This document shows positions 1 to 8,129 of a DNA stretch of 23,391 bases, one piece after another. The first letter of the stretch is position 1, and every line of letters begins with the position of its first letter. The stretch spans positions 1 through 23,391 of the forward strand of contig JAUVKG010000004.1 in NCBI GenBank assembly GCA_030596365.1, given 5' to 3'. A program made the translations under genes and the position numbers. The stretch is from Chlamydiota bacterium. Its GTDB lineage: Bacteria; Auribacterota; UBA3054; B51-G9. Under the pieces are notes generated by a model. It saw only the letters and a program-made list of their open reading frames with translations, did no database searches and was not told the DNA's origin.

Positions 1-585
1 GGCGCTTATGCTTCTGTTAATAATACACTTTATGATTATACCATTGCTGACGATTTTCAGTTCACGGCTGATACTGATATTAATTCTATTCGATGGGAAG
101 CACTTTATTGGAATGTCGGTCGCACAGGATATGAGACAGGAATTGTGGTAAAAATTTATCAAAACAGTTCAAGCGGCGGCGAAAATCTTCCCGGTTCCGT
201 GTTGTATTCAGAATTTATCTCGGGCTATTCCTGCGAGCAAATTGTAAATGCAGGCACGAGTGAAGGAGAAAATATTTATAAATATCATGTTGATCTTGCA
301 ACTACTTTTGAAGCAATTGAAAATACTAAATACTGGTTTTCTGTTCAAATGGTTGTTCCCGTGCAAAACGAATTCTGGGGACAACTCATTACTCCGGATT
401 CTGTTTCCGGAGAAAAAAGCGCGCAGTCCGACAGTAGTTCCTGGTGGTTGCTCAATAATGACATAGGTTTTGAACTTTATGGAGAAGAAATCCCGGAACC
501 TTTTCTATTTTGGATTTTAAATTTTGGATTTTGGATTATTTATTCCCGACACCCTTTGGGGCCGAGATCTTCGCTATCGCTATGA
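1..585 (+). CDS. Secreted surface protein, PEP-CTERM-like tail (5' partial)
   Basis: The frame is open from base 1 to a TGA at 583-585, so this is the last 194 codons of a longer gene; the GTG at 145 is not the true start. The visible part reads like an extracellular beta-sandwich: it has a DDFQFTADTDINSIRW stretch followed by aromatic-rich strands, a pattern I associate with secreted proteins of PVC bacteria (family recognition from memory, moderate). Near the end comes EIPEP followed by a hydrophobic FLFWILNFGFWII segment and a short basic/polar end, resembling a PEP-CTERM exosortase sorting signal. The hydrophobic segment is encoded by a low-complexity ATTTTGGATT repeat (about 507-540) rather than ordinary sequence. 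The enzymatic function, if any, is unknown. A hairpin with a T run lies 60 bp downstream. Confidence 0.7.
   Translation, partial: GAYASVNNTLYDYTIADDFQFTADTDINSIRWEALYWNVGRTGYETGIVVKIYQNSSSGGENLPGSVLYSEFISGYSCEQIVNAGTSEGENIYKYHVDLATTFEAIENTKYWFSVQMVVPVQNEFWGQLITPDSVSGEKSAQSDSSSWWLLNNDIGFELYGEEIPEPFLFWILNFGFWIIYSRHPLGPRSSLSL
507..540 (+). repeat. ATTTTGGATT-type repeat inside the PEP-type tail
   Basis: The segment consists of ATTTTGGATT words in near-tandem. It is read in frame as FWILNFGFWII directly after the IPEP motif, so the repeat supplies the hydrophobic part of the sorting tail. Confidence 0.6.
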
Positions 586-645
586 CATTTATAATTTATT
601 ATTTATCAACAGGAAATTTCTTTCAAGAAAATGAGAATTTTCGCT

Positions 646-664
646 GCGGACGTTCCGCTTTTTT
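646..664 (+). terminator. Rho-independent terminator
   Basis: A perfect 5-bp stem GCGGA/TCCGC with a CGT loop is followed at once by six T residues. It lies 60 bp after the stop of the first gene and is the best intrinsic-terminator candidate in the window. The stem is short, so strength is uncertain. Confidence 0.6.
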
Positions 665-777
665 GAAATAAATTTTAAATTTTAAATTCATCCCAAGCGC
701 GCAAGCGCCTCGTGGATTAATTTTCTTCTTCAAACAACTAACACTCCAAAAAATAAACTTTCCCCTTTGTTAAATTT

Positions 778-849
778 ATTGTAGGAGTCCACGCTTTAGC
801 GTGTAAGTTCTATTCCTGCAAGACACGCTAAAGCGTGGACGCCTACAAT
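778..849. repeat. Palindromic repeat element, 27-bp arms
   Basis: The arms 778-804 and 823-849 are inverted copies matching at 26 of 27 positions, separated by an 18-nt loop. The core word CCACGCTTTAGCGTG is itself near-palindromic. The element carries no gene and looks like a REP or MITE-type dispersed palindrome. Related CCACGC...GCGTGG palindromes occur in coding frame at 1313-1403. Confidence 0.75.
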
Positions 850-880
850 TTTATTAATTTCTTCATTAAGCTAAAACGAT

Positions 881-937
881 TCCCCCTTTGAAGGTCTCTG
901 ACCCCGCGCATGCTGGGGGGGATTTAAGGGGGATGTT
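881..937. repeat. CCCCCTTTGAAGG repeat element (intergenic copy)
   Basis: It starts with TTCCCCCTTTGAAGG and ends with a GGGGGATTTAAGGGGGAT stretch, with an ACCCCGCGCATGCTGG core between. Related copies lie in coding frame at 20362-20429 and 23262-23304, and a short hairpin form lies at 11361-11392. No gene is present. Confidence 0.55.
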
Positions 938-1013
938 AAACTTTTGTATGCCATTTGTGGCTGATATCTTTTAGAGCAACCCCTAATTAATAAAAAACTC
1001 ATAAGTTAAGCAT

Positions 1014-1080
1014 ATTGTGTCAATTCTTACCGTTTAGTTATAGAAAAGAATATAAATTAATAGTATAATAAAAAAAATGA
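1014..1080 (+). promoter_or_regulatory. Conserved promoter block, copy 1
   Basis: Bases 1014-1047 match 17717-17750 at 31 of 34 positions and include an identical CGTTTAGTTATAGAAAA. A TATAAT box (1064-1069) sits 33 nt after the start of that word in both copies, 17 nt after a TAGAAA (1041-1046) that could act as a weak -35. Both copies then end in AAAAATGA at the same spacing. It lies about 270 bp before the ATG at 1302. Likely promoter for the 1302 and 5042 genes. Confidence 0.6.
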
Positions 1081-1122
1081 CCAAAAGGACTGCAAAGACA
1101 TAAAAGACTAAAAAGACAAATA

Positions 1123-1192
1123 ACCACCCCGTCCTGGCAGACACCCCTCCCCGAGGGAATACTCGGGATGTGCCACCTAAAACAGAAGGGGA
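1123..1192. repeat. CCACCCCGTCC-type element with internal hairpin
   Basis: This G+C-rich block stands out in AT-rich surroundings. It contains CCCGAG-GGAATA-CTCGGG (1150-1167), a perfect 6-bp stem, and is flanked by opposed AAGGACT / AGTCCTTTT word runs. It has no coding potential and is probably a dispersed repeat inserted in the leader of the next gene. Confidence 0.45.
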
Positions 1193-1301
1193 GTAAAAAG
1201 GACTAAATTAAGAAAGTAAACTTCGATTAACAATTATCGTCCTTGATGTCCTTTTAGTCCTTTTAGTCCTTTAAAAAACAAACTAACAAAGTAAAACTAA
1301 A

Positions 1302-4300
1302 ATGAAAAAATCACAACCACGCTTCAAGCGTGCCAAACTTCTCAACCACGCTGCGGGCGTGGCAAGCCTTACAGCTTCTCAACCACGCTTCAAGCGTGGC
1401 AGGCTTCTTGCCGTTTTAACTGTCGCTCTCCTAACCTTATCAGCAACCGCCGTTATTCAAAACGGCGGATTCGAAACAGGGGATTATTCCGGATGGACGG
1501 TTGCCGGGAATGCCTGGGGAAATCATCCTACAAACACTGACATGGGTGTTGGAATAGCCGGTTGGAGTGGTAATTATTGTGCCTTAAGCCGAATAAATGG
1601 CGAAGAACAAATCGGAACTCTACAATCAGATAATTTTACGCTCCTTTCCGGTGAACACGTAGATTTTCTTATCGGTGGCTGGCGGTCAGTAAATGTTCCT
1701 GCTGAATATAATTGGAACTATGTGATTTTGTGCAGAGCCTCGGATGACACGGAACTCGACAGGGTTTACGCGCCAAACATGACTCCCAATATGGCAGCAA
1801 GAAAACTTTTCCCGGGAACTACTAATGAATTAGAGGTGTATATAAAAGTTATTGACGATGCTTCAGGAGGGGGATTTGCATGGATGGATGTTGACGATTT
1901 CAAAATTGTTGAAGCGCCTGACCCGTCTAATCTTTTTGATTTTGAAGCCGGGACTTACACTAACTGGGTAACAACAGGAACTGCCTGGGGAGGCGGACCG
2001 GTTACTACAAATTATCTGCCCTGGTTTTTTGAGAATATAGGCTTGCACGGTAGTTATTACGCAAATTCCATTTTAGGCGGAGAAACGGCTGTCGGAATTA
2101 TACGTACTATCAATTTTACTTATCAGTCCAACACGCTTATTCGATTCAAGATAGCCGGATGGTCGTCTTCGGGTGCGGGCAGCAGTGGTGGAGCTTACAA
2201 CTATATTTCATTAAGACGCGCGTCGGATAATTTTACTTACACTAATATTTTCACGCCAAATCAAACTTCTACGATGATAACAAAAGAATTCAATTTTGAA
2301 TCTGCTTATGGTGAAGAAGTTTATATCGAAGTCGTAGACAACTGCACAAGCGGTGGTTATGCCTGGCTTGCGGTGGATTATTTCGAAACTCTGCCGACTT
2401 ATAGTGGTCTTTATGGTGTCAATAAATCAGGATCCGAACAAAGATCTTGCAACACTATGCCGTTTTTTGTCTGGCCGGATCATGACTCGTTTGTTTCGAT
2501 AAATGCAACAGCTGATACAATTCATTTTCTCGGAATGATAAATGAAGGTTGGGATATGGGATGCCAGCATTGGGGTGCCCACCCGGAAAATAATAATCCG
2601 CGAACTGATTTACTTTACATCGGAAATAATCTTGGAACTTTGCGGATAAATTACAGCGATTCTTCTTCAGATTCCATTCCGCTTATTTTCGGTGCGACTG
2701 TCTGGTCATTTGATCAGTGGGGACTTCGCAACGCAAAAGAACCTTTTCTTTCGCGTCCTGATTGCGCAGCTATTTTAAGCAACTGTTTTAAATTAAAAGA
2801 AGATGACAGAACTTTAAATACGTTAGACAACCGAGCTTATTTTTTCCTGTCGGTAAAACCTCAACCAAAAACTATAAGCAGTATTTCCGTTACTGATACT
2901 TCGCCGCTTGGCAGGCCTTTGCTTTCAGGAATTACGCTTGACAATCCTTCGCCTTTAACCGGTTTAACATCTTTAGGACCGAAATATGTAACGCAGTCAG
3001 ATCGTGATTTTGTTATCGAATCGGATAACTTAGGCGACTGGTCAGGTCCGCTTACAGCGCTTGCGGAAACTCTTTATACTCGTGAGTCTGATTTGCCGTC
3101 AACGGTTGATTTAATTGATTATCCCGCTGGACTTGACGCGGCAAAGATTTTGTTTCAAGCGGATGCTCCCGCGAAAAATTTCGCTGATATGCTTTCATGT
3201 ATTTGGATGGCAAATATTATTGCTATCGATGAAAAATTTTATGCAGAAAATGGCGAGTTCCATGAATCAGGAATAGGTTATCCTCATTACGGAAGTTATT
3301 CCGGTATAGGCTCGTGGGCGCCGCTTGGAGTTTATTACGGCGGAATTTTCGGAAGATGCTCAGACCATTTCGCATCTCTTGCTCTTAGGTGCATTGACAA
3401 TCTTGAGCGTGTTACTAATTATGTTAACTATTGTGACAAACGACTATACTATTTTCGCAGTGATCATGATCCGGCAAATGGACCTCCGAACCCAAATCAC
3501 GATATTACTCAATATCCAACTAATGCTCCGCCACACTGGTCGTTTGTGATAAGCGCTCCGGGCAATATGCCTCGAGGAGAACAGATAAACGCAATTTTCG
3601 GCGATGAAGAAATGGATGGACATGGCGCGACATGTGTTGGCAGATGGCTTTCATGGCGGCATCTTGGCGCGCCAACCGGTGGATGGTTTACTACTCCGCG
3701 CGATGATGTTTATGGCAAAAGTCCCTGGCAGTCAACTATTGATTCTACGGAATTTATCTGTTGGCTTATGGATTATTATCCTGCACGCGATACTGTCTAT
3801 TGCGAAGGAGAAACGACCGGCTGGACAGGCGGGTTTGAACCATATCCAACGTACCTGTGTATGACCGCTTTAAAATGTTCGGCGGAAATGGCGGATGCGA
3901 TGGGGGACTCGGCAAACGCTGCACACTGGCGCTCGTATGCCGAAAGAATTCACCATGGCCTGACTAACGAACTGACAGTAACTCACGACGGCAAACCTGC
4001 ATGGCAAAAACGTGCGAATACTATTTATCCAAGTTATCAGGACACACTTGTTCAGGCATGGTTCTCCTTTTATTATGACGGGCTTGATCCGAATGTTTTA
4101 TACACTAATTTAACGGAAATTTCAAGAAATACTTTTGACAGACAAATTAATCAACCGTGGAAACATAAACAAGTTCTCGGCATGGGTTACGGACAGGGCT
4201 GGCTTGCAAAGGCCGCGCTTATTCTTGATGAAATGGATGACGCGGGAATTTTACTCACTAATCTCGCTAAATATTCTTACGACAAAAATATGAATTATGT

Positions 4301-4919
4301 CGATGAAGCGCGTGGAATTGACTGGCGGCTTTATCAATGGATTATTCCGGAAGGCGCAAATATTCTGCCGGACGGAAGCTGGTACAGAATAAGCGATCTC
4401 GGCAACGGCGCAAATCAGGGAATAGCTTTGCATGCACTCGAACTCTGTGCCGGAATAGACGACACTCATCCGGAAAATTTCAAAATTTTACCAAGAGTAG
4501 CGGCACCGTTAACAGGAATAATAGTCAGTAATTTCCCCGTTCTTATTCCAGAAACAGAGGACGGAGAACGGAAGACGGAAGACGGAGGCAGTCTAACAAG
4601 AGCTAAAATAAACTATTCCTACAAATTAAAACCTTTAAGTTTTAATTTGAGTAGCGACAAAACTTTACCGACTCTTTCCGTTCGCCTTGGACCATATACC
4701 GAATCAGAAGCGACAACTATTTCGGGAACATTGCTTTTGCCGCCTGGTTCTACACAACGAACAGAAACTTCCGGTGAGTACAATGCAGGTGATGCTTATT
4801 GGATATGGGTGGAAGGAATGACTGATATTGATTCCGTATCTATTCCGATACCCGAGCCAATTTCGGTAATCGGGTATCAGTTATCGGTAATCGGTAATAT
4901 TTTCGCAATGCGAAAATAA
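1302..4919 (+). CDS. Secreted (alpha/alpha)6-toroid glycosidase-like protein, two N-terminal beta-sandwich domains
   Basis: The 1205-residue protein has, in order: a signal peptide (hydrophobic core about 36-50) whose N-region is stretched by palindromic repeats; two tandem lectin-like beta-sandwich domains (about 51-205, starting NGGFETGDYSGW, and 210-365, starting FDFEAGTYTNW); an LYGV-type beta-sandwich from about 369 with ADTIHFLG; an alpha-helical toroid-like region (about 626-1060); and a C-terminal beta domain. Acidic motifs shared with paralogs are GDEEMDGHG (767-775) and EGETTGW (835-841). About 27 residues present after EGETTGW in the 18003 and 20902 paralogs are missing here. A repeat-encoded linker (1084-1097) precedes the C-terminal domain. 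The end shows IPEP (1183-1186) followed by repeat-encoded SVIGYQLSVIG. No Shine-Dalgarno site is visible. Glycan hydrolysis is inferred from fold and context; I cannot name the family. Confidence 0.75.
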   Translation: MKKSQPRFKRAKLLNHAAGVASLTASQPRFKRGRLLAVLTVALLTLSATAVIQNGGFETGDYSGWTVAGNAWGNHPTNTDMGVGIAGWSGNYCALSRINGEEQIGTLQSDNFTLLSGEHVDFLIGGWRSVNVPAEYNWNYVILCRASDDTELDRVYAPNMTPNMAARKLFPGTTNELEVYIKVIDDASGGGFAWMDVDDFKIVEAPDPSNLFDFEAGTYTNWVTTGTAWGGGPVTTNYLPWFFENIGLHGSYYANSILGGETAVGIIRTINFTYQSNTLIRFKIAGWSSSGAGSSGGAYNYISLRRASDNFTYTNIFTPNQTSTMITKEFNFESAYGEEVYIEVVDNCTSGGYAWLAVDYFETLPTYSGLYGVNKSGSEQRSCNTMPFFVWPDHDSFVSINATADTIHFLGMINEGWDMGCQHWGAHPENNNPRTDLLYIGNNLGTLRINYSDSSSDSIPLIFGATVWSFDQWGLRNAKEPFLSRPDCAAILSNCFKLKEDDRTLNTLDNRAYFFLSVKPQPKTISSISVTDTSPLGRPLLSGITLDNPSPLTGLTSLGPKYVTQSDRDFVIESDNLGDWSGPLTALAETLYTRESDLPSTVDLIDYPAGLDAAKILFQADAPAKNFADMLSCIWMANIIAIDEKFYAENGEFHESGIGYPHYGSYSGIGSWAPLGVYYGGIFGRCSDHFASLALRCIDNLERVTNYVNYCDKRLYYFRSDHDPANGPPNPNHDITQYPTNAPPHWSFVISAPGNMPRGEQINAIFGDEEMDGHGATCVGRWLSWRHLGAPTGGWFTTPRDDVYGKSPWQSTIDSTEFICWLMDYYPARDTVYCEGETTGWTGGFEPYPTYLCMTALKCSAEMADAMGDSANAAHWRSYAERIHHGLTNELTVTHDGKPAWQKRANTIYPSYQDTLVQAWFSFYYDGLDPNVLYTNLTEISRNTFDRQINQPWKHKQVLGMGYGQGWLAKAALILDEMDDAGILLTNLAKYSYDKNMNYVDEARGIDWRLYQWIIPEGANILPDGSWYRISDLGNGANQGIALHALELCAGIDDTHPENFKILPRVAAPLTGIIVSNFPVLIPETEDGERKTEDGGSLTRAKINYSYKLKPLSFNLSSDKTLPTLSVRLGPYTESEATTISGTLLLPPGSTQRTETSGEYNAGDAYWIWVEGMTDIDSVSIPIPEPISVIGYQLSVIGNIFAMRK
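1313..1403 (+). repeat. Three palindromic repeats in the signal-peptide coding region
   Basis: Three related palindromes of the form CCACGC-N5-GCGTGG occur within 91 bp (near 1317, 1346 and 1384; the first has one mismatch). Two are read as SQPRFKR and the middle one as NHAAGVA. They sit between the ATG and the hydrophobic core of the signal peptide, so all are translated. Confidence 0.8.
4551..4592 (+). repeat. In-frame ACGGAAGACGGA-type repeat in a linker
   Basis: Forty-two bases of GACGGA/GAACGG words encode ETEDGERKTEDGGS between the toroid and the C-terminal domain. The same position in the paralogs at 18003 and 20902 carries a different repeat family, while the 5042 paralog has only a short ESGDEG link. 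Confidence 0.75.
4860..4896 (+). repeat. TCGGTAATCGG repeat replacing a PEP-type tail
   Basis: Two near-copies of TTATCGGTAATCGG-like sequence follow directly after the codons for IPEP and are read as ISVIGYQLSVIGN, ending in a short basic AMRK. A PEP-CTERM protein would normally have a transmembrane helix here. Confidence 0.6.
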
Positions 4920-4929
4920 TTTGTCTATT

Positions 4930-5026
4930 ATGTCCATTGTGTCCATTAGGTCCATAATGTCCATAATGTCCATAATGTCCATAATGTCCATTGTGTCCAT
5001 TAGGTCCATAATGTCCATCATGTCCA
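4930..5026 (+). repeat. 9-bp tandem repeat (ATGTCCATT)
   Basis: About 10.8 units of a 9-bp word, with variants ATGTCCATA, GTGTCCATT and AGGTCCATA, fill the gap between two genes. Because the unit is a multiple of 3, a frame from 4930 reads as MSI-type repeats and closes with TAA at 5035-5037, just before the next ATG at 5042. The same unit recurs in coding frame at 18003-18047. Confidence 0.9.
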
Positions 5027-5041
5027 CGAAACTATAAAACT

Positions 5042-7990
5042 ATGATAAAACTTTACTACTTATTTCTTGCAGCGTTCATTTTCTGCACAAGCATTCACGG
5101 AAAATCTTCCGATGACAAATATTACGGAATACCTCTGTCATCACCGCTTGGAACTTTCGGTGTTCTTAATAATATAGGCAATGTTCAAAGTCCTACTCAT
5201 CTCACCTCGCTCGCTGGTGGAGAAACTGCAACCGGCAGCATCATATCAAAAGAATTTAAAGTTGAAGTACCTGTAATAAAACTTTTCGCCCGGGGATGGA
5301 ATGGGAAAAAAGGCGATAGAAATCTAAACAGATTTGAACTTGTTGACGCGAAAACCGGTAAAATTATTAGAACTGCAAAACCGCCACAGACAACTTCTAC
5401 ACCTAAATGGATTGAGTGGGATGTAAAAAATCTGAAAGATAAAAATGTAAAAATCAGAATAATTGACGGTGACTCAAACAAAGCTTATGCATGGCTGGGA
5501 ATTGATAGAATAGATGCCGGTCCCGTAATGCGAATAAATTTCAATGCTAATCCGGAACTAAAAAGCTGGGAAATAGAAACTGAAAACAAAGAACCGAAAA
5601 ATTTGAGCTATTTTGGTGTGCCGTATCTTATTAATTCAGGACTAACGTTCAAACAGAACGATACAAGAAAAATTGAACTTGGTTTCAAAGCTAAAAAAAT
5701 TATTCTGTTTGGTATGACTTTTACGCCTGACATTGGAACTCCTTTGTGGCATTACGCGCCGAGTTATTTTATGCGATATTTAATTGGTGATGAATTGGGG
5801 CGGATAAAAATTAATTATGCTGATGGAACAAGTGAAGATTATCCGCTTGTTCTTGGAGATAATTTGTGGTGGGGTCAAAGATTTTATAATTATCCTAAAC
5901 CTTTTGATTCAAACAAAGAGAAAATTAAAATTCTTGAAGATTCACTTTATTTGTTTCCCGCAAAACCTGTTCAAGGAGGATTTCGAATAGGAGTAATTCA
6001 ACCGAAATACGTAAAAATTGCGTCTATTGAATTTACCGACAGGAAAGAAAAACTTGGTATCCCGATTATAAATGCGATGACTGTGCTGGCGGATAATAAT
6101 ATTAAAAAAGGAAAATTATTTTCTAATGTTAAACCTGAAAAAGAAGTGATTGCTTTTATTGAAAAATCTGTGATGAAACCGGCGGGAGTTTGTGAAGATG
6201 ATAAAAAACGGCGATTGAAAAATATCAGAAACGCAATGTACACTACGGAAGATAATTTTCCTAAAAGCGTTCCGGTTTCTAAACCAAAAAATTATCGCGG
6301 GCCTGATGTGAAGTTCGATGGTAATGTTTACGCGCAAATTCTTGCAAATATTTTTTATCATAATTTAGCTGATATGGATGAAAAAGCAGATGAAGAAACA
6401 GGGATGTTCAGAGAATCAACAAAGCATTCCGCAAACTTTGGCGGGTATCAGGGATTCGGTACTTACAAAGAAGGTGTTTCACCTTACTGGAATGATGCAT
6501 GGTCGAGAGGGGTCGGACGTGAAGTACAGGAATATCTTGCGTTCGGCTTTTATGAAAAAACTAAAAAATGCGTGGATTACTGTTTCAGACAGGCGAGAGT
6601 CTGGGAAAATAAGAAAGATGAATTGAAAGTTAAAGGAGCAAGTCTTCCAGGGCATTGGTGCAGAAATATTGCAAGACCGATTGTCGGGAAAAATGCCGGG
6701 GCATTTGAAAATGACGGACACGGAATGATTATGCTTACCGTTCACAGTTTATGGCGAAAAATGCCGAAAAAAGAAAGAGATAAATGGCTTAAAGAAAGAT
6801 GGGATGACGTTGAAATGGCAGCTAATTGGATTGAATGGCAATTTGAAAATCCTAAAATTTCAGGCGCTACAAATGATGTCCTTCAAACTGACAGCGAGGC
6901 TAACTTTTCCATTTTTACAGGAATAGGTTACGGCTACACTATTTATGCTGATTATCCGTGTATGGATGGATTGCTTGGATTCGCGGAAATGGCGGAATCG
7001 ATTGGTAAAAATAAAGAGGCGGAAAAGTGGCGTACACGAGCTGAAAAAATGAAGAAGGGAATGGAAAGAAGTTACATTGAGAGAATCGGTAATAAACCTC
7101 CAATGTGGACAAGAAAACATGCCGGCTGGGTTTACTTGAGCTCCCATCTTGCACCGCTAATTTTTCTTGCTGACAGACGCGGATTTAAACCTGAAGATGA
7201 TGACCCTGAATGGCGGGAAATTAATCGCGTGACCTATAAAAGAAAAGTTGATAAGTGGAGCGGTAAAGCACCAATGAATGATGATGAATGGTGGTGGTAT
7301 CTGCCTGAAGAAAATAGATACAGAAAAAACAAGGAACTCTATTTTCCCGAACACGGAAATTTTACAGTCGCAATGGGTTATGGACAGGGATTTATGACAC
7401 AGGCGGCTTTGCTTCTTGATGAGATGAAAGATGCAGAAGCAATGCTTGATTTTACGGCTAAAGCAACTTATTATGCTGATTACAAAAGTTATATTGTACC
7501 CGAAGGAGTTGAAACAAGTCCGGACGGTAAATCCTGGTTTAGAACCGGTGATCTGGGTAACGGTTTTCAACAGGCATCGATTATGAAAGTTATTCGATTG
7601 GTTATCGGAGTTGATGACACGAATCCGAAAGAGTTAACGCTTATACCGCGAATTCCAAAAAGCTGGAAAAGAATGAGCGTGGATAAATTCCCTGCGTGGA
7701 TTGAATCAGGGGACGAAGGAGTTAAAAGGGTTAATCTTAAATTTCAATATGAACTAGTGTCCTGTATTGCAAAATGTAAAAACAAAGCGAGATTTAAACT
7801 TGAAACAAGCGATATTTTGCCGGTAACACTTTTAAGGTTGGGTCCTTTTGACAGTGGGATTAGTAAAAATTTAAAAGTACTGCTTAACGGCAAAGTAATA
7901 AAATCTGAAGTAACAAAAAGCGGTGACTCGAACTGGATAAGAGTAATAATTCCGAAAGGTTTAAAACGCTTTGAAGTTACGGTTAATTAA
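5042..7990 (+). CDS. Secreted (alpha/alpha)6-toroid glycosidase-like protein, divergent paralog
   Basis: The 982-residue protein starts with a clear signal peptide (hydrophobic YYLFLAAFIFCTSIHG, cut near 20). One beta-sandwich domain (about 25-165, with GGETATGSI and AYAWLGIDRI) resembles the second N-terminal domain of the 1302 product. A second beta-sandwich (about 190-345) contains IILFGMTF and ADGTSEDYPLVLG. The toroid-like region runs from about 420 to 860, and a C-terminal beta domain follows. DGHG is kept (about 558-561), but EGETTGW is replaced by TDSEANF (about 616-622), and this copy alone has YWNDAWSRGVGRE. The linker that carries repeats in the three paralogs is short here (ESGDEG), so this copy shows the likely ancestral join. 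It lies 122 bp after the 1302 gene and is probably co-transcribed. No Shine-Dalgarno site is visible. Exact activity is unknown. Confidence 0.75.
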   Translation: MIKLYYLFLAAFIFCTSIHGKSSDDKYYGIPLSSPLGTFGVLNNIGNVQSPTHLTSLAGGETATGSIISKEFKVEVPVIKLFARGWNGKKGDRNLNRFELVDAKTGKIIRTAKPPQTTSTPKWIEWDVKNLKDKNVKIRIIDGDSNKAYAWLGIDRIDAGPVMRINFNANPELKSWEIETENKEPKNLSYFGVPYLINSGLTFKQNDTRKIELGFKAKKIILFGMTFTPDIGTPLWHYAPSYFMRYLIGDELGRIKINYADGTSEDYPLVLGDNLWWGQRFYNYPKPFDSNKEKIKILEDSLYLFPAKPVQGGFRIGVIQPKYVKIASIEFTDRKEKLGIPIINAMTVLADNNIKKGKLFSNVKPEKEVIAFIEKSVMKPAGVCEDDKKRRLKNIRNAMYTTEDNFPKSVPVSKPKNYRGPDVKFDGNVYAQILANIFYHNLADMDEKADEETGMFRESTKHSANFGGYQGFGTYKEGVSPYWNDAWSRGVGREVQEYLAFGFYEKTKKCVDYCFRQARVWENKKDELKVKGASLPGHWCRNIARPIVGKNAGAFENDGHGMIMLTVHSLWRKMPKKERDKWLKERWDDVEMAANWIEWQFENPKISGATNDVLQTDSEANFSIFTGIGYGYTIYADYPCMDGLLGFAEMAESIGKNKEAEKWRTRAEKMKKGMERSYIERIGNKPPMWTRKHAGWVYLSSHLAPLIFLADRRGFKPEDDDPEWREINRVTYKRKVDKWSGKAPMNDDEWWWYLPEENRYRKNKELYFPEHGNFTVAMGYGQGFMTQAALLLDEMKDAEAMLDFTAKATYYADYKSYIVPEGVETSPDGKSWFRTGDLGNGFQQASIMKVIRLVIGVDDTNPKELTLIPRIPKSWKRMSVDKFPAWIESGDEGVKRVNLKFQYELVSCIAKCKNKARFKLETSDILPVTLLRLGPFDSGISKNLKVLLNGKVIKSEVTKSGDSNWIRVIIPKGLKRFEVTVN

Positions 7991-8055
7991 CTCCTATGTT
8001 TATATTTAAAAAGTTTTAAAATTTGTAATTTCATCGCAATTGATTTATATTATTA

Positions 8056-8124
8056 ACGCAAGAGGCGCAAAAGACGCAAGAATTTCAATTGCCTTCAATT
8101 CGTGAAAATCCGTGAAATTCGTGT
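8056..8124. repeat. Short periodic repeats between convergent genes
   Basis: ACGCAAGAGGCGCAAAAGAC-type words (8056-8080) are followed by ATTCGTGAAAATCCGTGAAA-type words (8098-8124). They fill the gap between two convergent stop codons. No T-tailed hairpin was seen, so the terminators of the two genes are not obvious. Confidence 0.5.
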
Positions 8125-8129
8125 CTCTA

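Larger units (their letters stand above)
586..1301. other. Gene-free repeat-rich intergenic region
   Basis: No credible reading frame is present. The stretch holds a terminator (646-664), a 27-bp-arm palindrome (778-849), a CCCCCTTTGAAGG element (881-937), a promoter-like block (1014-1080), a CCACCCCGTCC-type element (1123-1192), and flanking AAGGACT / AGTCCTTTT words in opposite orientation (about 1084-1119 and 1239-1273). It appears to be an accumulation site for small repeats upstream of a secreted-enzyme gene. Confidence 0.6.

Noticed and set aside
7157..7570. 137-codon frame on the minus strand opposite the 5042 gene
   Set aside because: It lies wholly inside a well-supported gene, has no domain pattern and no ribosome site.
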